Below, in pieces: positions 4,617 to 7,662 of a stretch of 7,662 bases of DNA. Made by a program: the position numbers and the translations under genes. The DNA comes from Rhodosalinus sp046542825 (lineage in GTDB: Bacteria; Pseudomonadota; Alphaproteobacteria; Rhodobacterales; Rhodobacteraceae). Position 1 is the first letter of the stretch. The number at the start of each line of letters is the position of its first letter. The notes beneath the pieces were generated by a model, which was given only the letters and a program-made list of their open reading frames with translations, did not search any database and was not told the DNA's origin. Location of the stretch: NCBI RefSeq assembly GCF_046542825.1, contig NZ_JBKHAQ010000126.1:1-7662 (forward strand), given 5' to 3'.

Positions 4617-6356
4617 TCATCGTCTGTAAGCGGGCGTTTCGCCGCCCAGGAAATAGCGCGCCGGGTCGCGCTCGATCTGGCGCACGAGACTGCGCAGGTT
4701 CTCGATCAACTCGCGCGACTCGCGGCCGAGGCGCGTGTATTGCGGCAGCCCTTCTTCCGCGAAGCTGCGCAGCGAGGGGCCAAGGCTCTGGGCCGAGCTT
4801 TCCACCTCGGCGAAGGCCGCGTTGGCGCGCTCGCTGGTCTGGCGGATCTCTTCGGTGATGGCCGGAACGTCGGCCGTCACGGCCGCGATGGCCTCGTCCA
4901 GACGGGCGAGCGTGTCCTGCAGGCCGGTCACGATGCCCTCGATATCCTCGGTCATCACCCGGTCCGCCGTGGTGAAGGCGCTCTCTGCCGCGGCGAGCGC
5001 GGAGTCCCCGGTCTCGAGCGCGGCGTTGAGCCGGCCCAGCGTCTCGTTGGCGTTCTCGAATGTGGTGGCGACGGTGTCCAGGGTGCCGGACACCTCGGCG
5101 GTGATGTCGTCCGCCCGCCCGGCCGCCGCCGACAGGTCCGCGCCCACGCTTTCCACCGTGCGCGCAGCGGTCTCGGTCGCCTGCCGGATATCGGCGAGGA
5201 TGGCGGGCAGGTCCGTCTCTGCCACCTCCAGGGCGGCCTCGGCCACCTCGTCCGCATTGGCGAGGAAGGCGCGCGTCTCGCTCACCAGCGCGCTGCCGTC
5301 CTCCTCGATGAAGGTGTCGAAACGGTCGGCGGCGGCCTCGACCGCGGCGACGCTGGCGGACACCTCGTCCAGAACCCGGTCGGTGGCGGCGATGGTCGCT
5401 TCGGCCTGCCGCAGCCGCTCGGTCGCGACCTCGCCCGTGCTGCGGAACTCGGCCAGCATCGCGGAGGCGTCGCCGCCCACGCGCTCGGCCTCGGAGCGCA
5501 GGCTGGCAAGCGTGGTCTCCAGGTCGTCGACCACGCGCGGCAGATCGCTCTCGAAGAAGGCGGTCGCGGCATCCATCGTCTGCCGCCCGCTGGTCAGCGC
5601 CTCGTCGCCCAGGTCGAGGCTCGATTCGGCGCGCTGCGCGAGCTGCGTCACCTCGCGCAGGGTCTCGTCGGCGCTGCGCAGCGTGGTGGTCGCGGCCTCG
5701 GAAATCTCCTCGAGCCGGGAGGTGAAGACGCCGATATCCTCGGTTGCCACCGCGACCGTCTCGGTCACCGCCGAGAAATCCTCCAGCGCCTGCGAAAGCT
5801 CGCCTGACGAGGCATCGAGATTGGCGAGAATGTTGCCCACACGCTGCTGGTTCTCGTCGCCCAGGACCTCCGAGACACGGCGCGTCACCTCCAGGAGTTC
5901 GTCGAGGATGGCGGGCGCGTCCTCGCTGAGGCTCTGCAGGACCGAACGGCCCGCCGGAATTTCGGGAACGGCCTCGTCCGAGGCTTCGGCAAGCAGCGGA
6001 TCGTCCCGGTCCCCGGAGCTGATGCCGACAAAGCTCTGCCCGGTCACGCCCAGCGACTCGATCGTGGCCTCGCTCGATGTGCGCACCGGCGTGTCGGCCT
6101 CCACCTCGATCCGGACGCGCACCCGACCGGTCCGGTCCTCGGCCAGCGCGACCTCCACCACCTGTCCCACCGGCAGCCCGCTGAAGCGCACTTCGGAGGC
6201 GTTGGAAAGTCCGGCGACAGTGGGAAAGACGATATCGTAATAGGCGAACTGCCGATCCAGCTCGACCCGGGCGAACCACAGCAGGAAGCCCAGCAGCCCC
6301 AGAAAGCCTGCCAGCGTGAAGGCGCCGATCAGCAGATAGTTGGCACGGGTTTCCAT
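4617..6356 (-). CDS. mlaD: MlaD-like MCE-domain protein with long helical tail (579 aa)
   Basis: The protein is the inner-membrane-anchored, periplasmic substrate-binding subunit of an Mla/MCE lipid transporter. Residues 8-29 form one membrane helix. The MCE domain covers about 38-115: it includes FPTVAGLSNASEVRFSGLPV (44-63), GQVVEV (64-69) and the pore-loop segment LGVTGQSFVGI (102-112). From about 140 to 550 the sequence is acidic, Ala/Glu/Thr/Ser-rich and almost entirely predicted helical, without cysteine. The C-terminus NLRSLVRQIERDPARYFLGG (553-572) is the usual end segment of long MCE proteins. E. coli MlaD is about 180 residues, so the tail is large; single-MCE proteins of this longer type are known in alphaproteobacteria and mycobacteria. 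Homologous MCE proteins form hexameric rings, so the tails could build a tube or needle toward the outer membrane. The start ATG lies 9 bases after the ATPase stop; gaggag is about 12 bases upstream, inside the end of that gene. Confidence 0.92.
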   Translation of the reverse strand: METRANYLLIGAFTLAGFLGLLGFLLWFARVELDRQFAYYDIVFPTVAGLSNASEVRFSGLPVGQVVEVALAEDRTGRVRVRIEVEADTPVRTSSEATIESLGVTGQSFVGISSGDRDDPLLAEASDEAVPEIPAGRSVLQSLSEDAPAILDELLEVTRRVSEVLGDENQQRVGNILANLDASSGELSQALEDFSAVTETVAVATEDIGVFTSRLEEISEAATTTLRSADETLREVTQLAQRAESSLDLGDEALTSGRQTMDAATAFFESDLPRVVDDLETTLASLRSEAERVGGDASAMLAEFRSTGEVATERLRQAEATIAATDRVLDEVSASVAAVEAAADRFDTFIEEDGSALVSETRAFLANADEVAEAALEVAETDLPAILADIRQATETAARTVESVGADLSAAAGRADDITAEVSGTLDTVATTFENANETLGRLNAALETGDSALAAAESAFTTADRVMTEDIEGIVTGLQDTLARLDEAIAAVTADVPAITEEIRQTSERANAAFAEVESSAQSLGPSLRSFAEEGLPQYTRLGRESRELIENLRSLVRQIERDPARYFLGGETPAYRR

Positions 6357-6365
6357 CGCTTCGGC

Positions 6366-7151
6366 TTACTCCTCGGCGTGCGGTGCTGCAATCTCGCCGC
6401 GCGCCGCCCGGGCGCGCGGGCCGGTGAAATACTCCTGCACCCAGGGATGATCGACCTCTAGCATGTCGTCGAGCGTGCCGGTCACCAGCACGCGCTTTTC
6501 CGCCAGCACCGCGATCCGGTCGCAGGTGGCATAGAGCGTGTCGAGGTCGTGGGTCACGAGGAACACGGTCAGGTTCAGCGCGCGCGACAGGCCCCGGATC
6601 AATTCGTCGAAGGCCGCCGCACCGATCGGGTCGAGCCCGGCGGTGGGCTCGTCCAGAAAGACGATCTCGGGGTCGAGGGCGAGCGCGCGCGCCAGCCCCG
6701 CGCGCTTGCGCATGCCGCCCGAGAGCTCGGAGGGGTATTTGTCGCCGGCGTTCCACGGCAGCCCTGAGAGCGAGATCTTGAGCCGCGCCAGCGACTCGCG
6801 CGTCTGCGCGTCCAGCCCTTCGATGTTGCCAAGCGGGACCATCACGTTCTCGCACACCGTGAGCGAGGAGAAGAGCGCGCCGTCCTGGAACATCACGCCG
6901 GTGCGCTCGGCCAGCGCGTCGAGGTCGGCCTCGGACGCCGCGCGCATGTCCGTGCCCAGCATCCGGACCTTGCCGGCCGTCGGCGTGATCAGCCCGGTGA
7001 TCGCGCGCAGCAGCACCGACTTGCCGGTGCCCGAGCCGCCGACCACGCCCAGGATCTCGCCGCGGTAGACGTCGAGGTCGAGGTCGTCGTGCACGACGTG
7101 ACTGCCGAACTGGGTGCGCAGGCCCCGCACCTCGATGACCGTCTCTGCCAT
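6366..7151 (-). CDS. mlaF: MlaF-like ABC transporter ATPase (261 aa)
   Basis: This cytoplasmic ATPase drives the MlaE-type permease. All motifs are intact: Walker A GGSGTGKS (38-45), Q-loop MFQDGALFSSLTV (87-99) with Q89, ABC signature LSGGM (143-147), Walker B IVFLDEP (163-169) with E168, D-loop GLD (172-174), and H-loop H201 (VTHDL). The MFQ-GALFSSLTV and LSGGMRKR forms are typical of the MlaF/Ttg2A group. The C-terminal tail (about 236-261, HPWVQEYFTGPRARAAR) matches the MlaF extension. Start: ATG 7149-7151 lies 2 bases after the permease stop and gives the usual N-terminus with strand VIEVRGL. A GTG at 7157 overlapping that stop as GTGA would add two residues. The frame stays open further upstream through the permease gene in another frame, which is not coding. 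Short gaps suggest translational coupling. Confidence 0.95.
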   Translation of the reverse strand: MAETVIEVRGLRTQFGSHVVHDDLDLDVYRGEILGVVGGSGTGKSVLLRAITGLITPTAGKVRMLGTDMRAASEADLDALAERTGVMFQDGALFSSLTVCENVMVPLGNIEGLDAQTRESLARLKISLSGLPWNAGDKYPSELSGGMRKRAGLARALALDPEIVFLDEPTAGLDPIGAAAFDELIRGLSRALNLTVFLVTHDLDTLYATCDRIAVLAEKRVLVTGTLDDMLEVDHPWVQEYFTGPRARAARGEIAAPHAEE

Positions 7152-7153
7152 GC

Positions 7154-7662
7154 TCACATCCCGATCTGCTGGAAGAAGACGGAAAAGAGCGCATCCGCCA
7201 CGATCACCGCGAAGATCGCCGCGACGACGGAGGAAGAGGTCATGCGCCCCAGCGATTCGGCGGTGTTGCCCACCCGCAGGCCGGCGCGGCACCCGATGAC
7301 GCCGATCAGAACGGCAAAGACCGGCGCCTTGACCAACCCGACGATGACATGATCCACGTCCGTTCCTTCGGCAAGACGGGTGGCGAACATCGCCGGCGAG
7401 ATGCCGAGCTCGATCCAGGACATCAGCGCGCCGCCGAAGATGCCGGCGACATTGGCGATCAGCCCCAGGATCGGCAGCATCAGCACCAGCGCCAGCACCC
7501 GCGGCACGATCAGCGCGTGCCCGGGGTCGATGCCCAGCGTGCGCATCGCGTCGATCTCCTCGCGCATCTTCATCGAGCCGATGGCGGCCGTGAAGGCCGA
7601 GGCGGTGCGCCCCGCGACGATGATCGCGGTCAGCAGGATGCCCAGCTCGCGCAGGATCGAGA
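7154..7662 (-). CDS. mlaE: MlaE-like ABC permease, C-terminal part (5' end outside window)
   Basis: The frame is open to the right edge; 168 complete codons are visible before TGA (complement of 7154-7156). MlaE-type permeases are dimeric inner-membrane proteins that move phospholipid between the bilayer and the MCE ring. Numbering from the first visible codon: RELGILLTAIIVAGRTASAF (4-23) and the conserved cytoplasmic coupling segment MKMREEIDAMRTLGIDP (30-46) are nearly canonical. They are followed by PRVLALVLMLPIL (53-65) and further membrane segments at about 60-85, 104-124 and 143-166. The C-terminal stretch GNTAESLGRMTSSSVVAAI (131-149) is also typical. The N-terminus, which in many alphaproteobacteria carries a fused STAS (MlaB-like) domain, is not visible, so a fusion cannot be judged. 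Internal Met codons such as the one at 7573 are not starts, because the conserved sequence continues upstream of them. The operon promoter lies outside the window. Confidence 0.95.
   Translation of the reverse strand, partial: SILRELGILLTAIIVAGRTASAFTAAIGSMKMREEIDAMRTLGIDPGHALIVPRVLALVLMLPILGLIANVAGIFGGALMSWIELGISPAMFATRLAEGTDVDHVIVGLVKAPVFAVLIGVIGCRAGLRVGNTAESLGRMTSSSVVAAIFAVIVADALFSVFFQQIGM

Noticed and set aside
4359..5807. A second long + strand frame of about 480 codons opposite the lipoprotein and MCE genes
   Set aside because: Its composition is Gly/Arg/Gln/His-rich, it spans the junction of two real genes on the other strand, and it shows no domain.
4735..6240. A + strand reading frame of about 500 codons opposite the MCE gene
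   Set aside because: It is a Ser/Arg/Ala-rich antisense shadow of a codon-biased gene, without a ribosome binding site or any family feature. The - strand protein has a clear MCE domain and operon context.
3979..7194. A - strand reading frame of over 1000 codons covering the whole MCE operon
   Set aside because: Only its last part (from 4608 or 4620) encodes a recognisable protein, the lipoprotein. The rest is out-of-frame Arg/Gly/Ala-rich sequence across the well-supported MlaD and MlaF genes; it is open because of high GC.

Overview
The window comes from a very GC-rich Gram-negative genome. The gene content (a TonB-family energy transducer, a MipA/OmpV outer-membrane protein, and an Mla/MCE lipid-transport operon ending in a PqiC-like lipoprotein) and the Ala/Arg-rich proteins suggest an alphaproteobacterium, most likely of the Rhodobacterales type. 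That placement is inferred from family style, since no rRNA or other marker gene is present. No mobile element, tRNA, rRNA or CRISPR array was found.

Left part (1-2203): the 3' end of a TonB-family gene on + is followed by about 400 bases with no recognisable gene. Next is a small + strand cupin gene whose metal-ligand pattern matches the bacterial cupin hydroxynitrile lyases. A compact GC-rich stem-loop separates it from a convergent MipA/OmpV-family outer-membrane gene on -.

Middle (2204-3978): the mipA-like gene diverges from an uncharacterised 161-residue protein gene on +. The spacer carries two plausible sigma-70-type promoters. The one for the 161-residue gene would start transcription on, or within a base or two of, its ATG, so the transcript may be leaderless. 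That gene converges, with a 13-base gap, on a short-chain dehydrogenase/reductase gene on -. A 362-base spacer follows, with dyads in the reductase leader and a candidate intrinsic terminator for the operon to its right.

Right part (3979-7662): a tightly packed - strand operon reads right to left as MlaE-like permease (5' end outside the window), MlaF-like ATPase, a 579-residue MlaD-like MCE protein with a very long acidic helical tail, and an ABC-transport auxiliary lipoprotein of the PqiC type. Gaps are 2, 9 and 8 bases. Together these should form an envelope lipid transporter: permease and ATPase in the inner membrane, the MCE protein anchored there and reaching into the periplasm, and the lipoprotein probably at the outer membrane. 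No mlaC or separate mlaB gene lies downstream.

Most of the window is ordinary core-type gene content. The points most worth a second look are the possible leaderless orphan gene, the hydroxynitrile-lyase-like cupin, and the architecture of the MCE protein tail.
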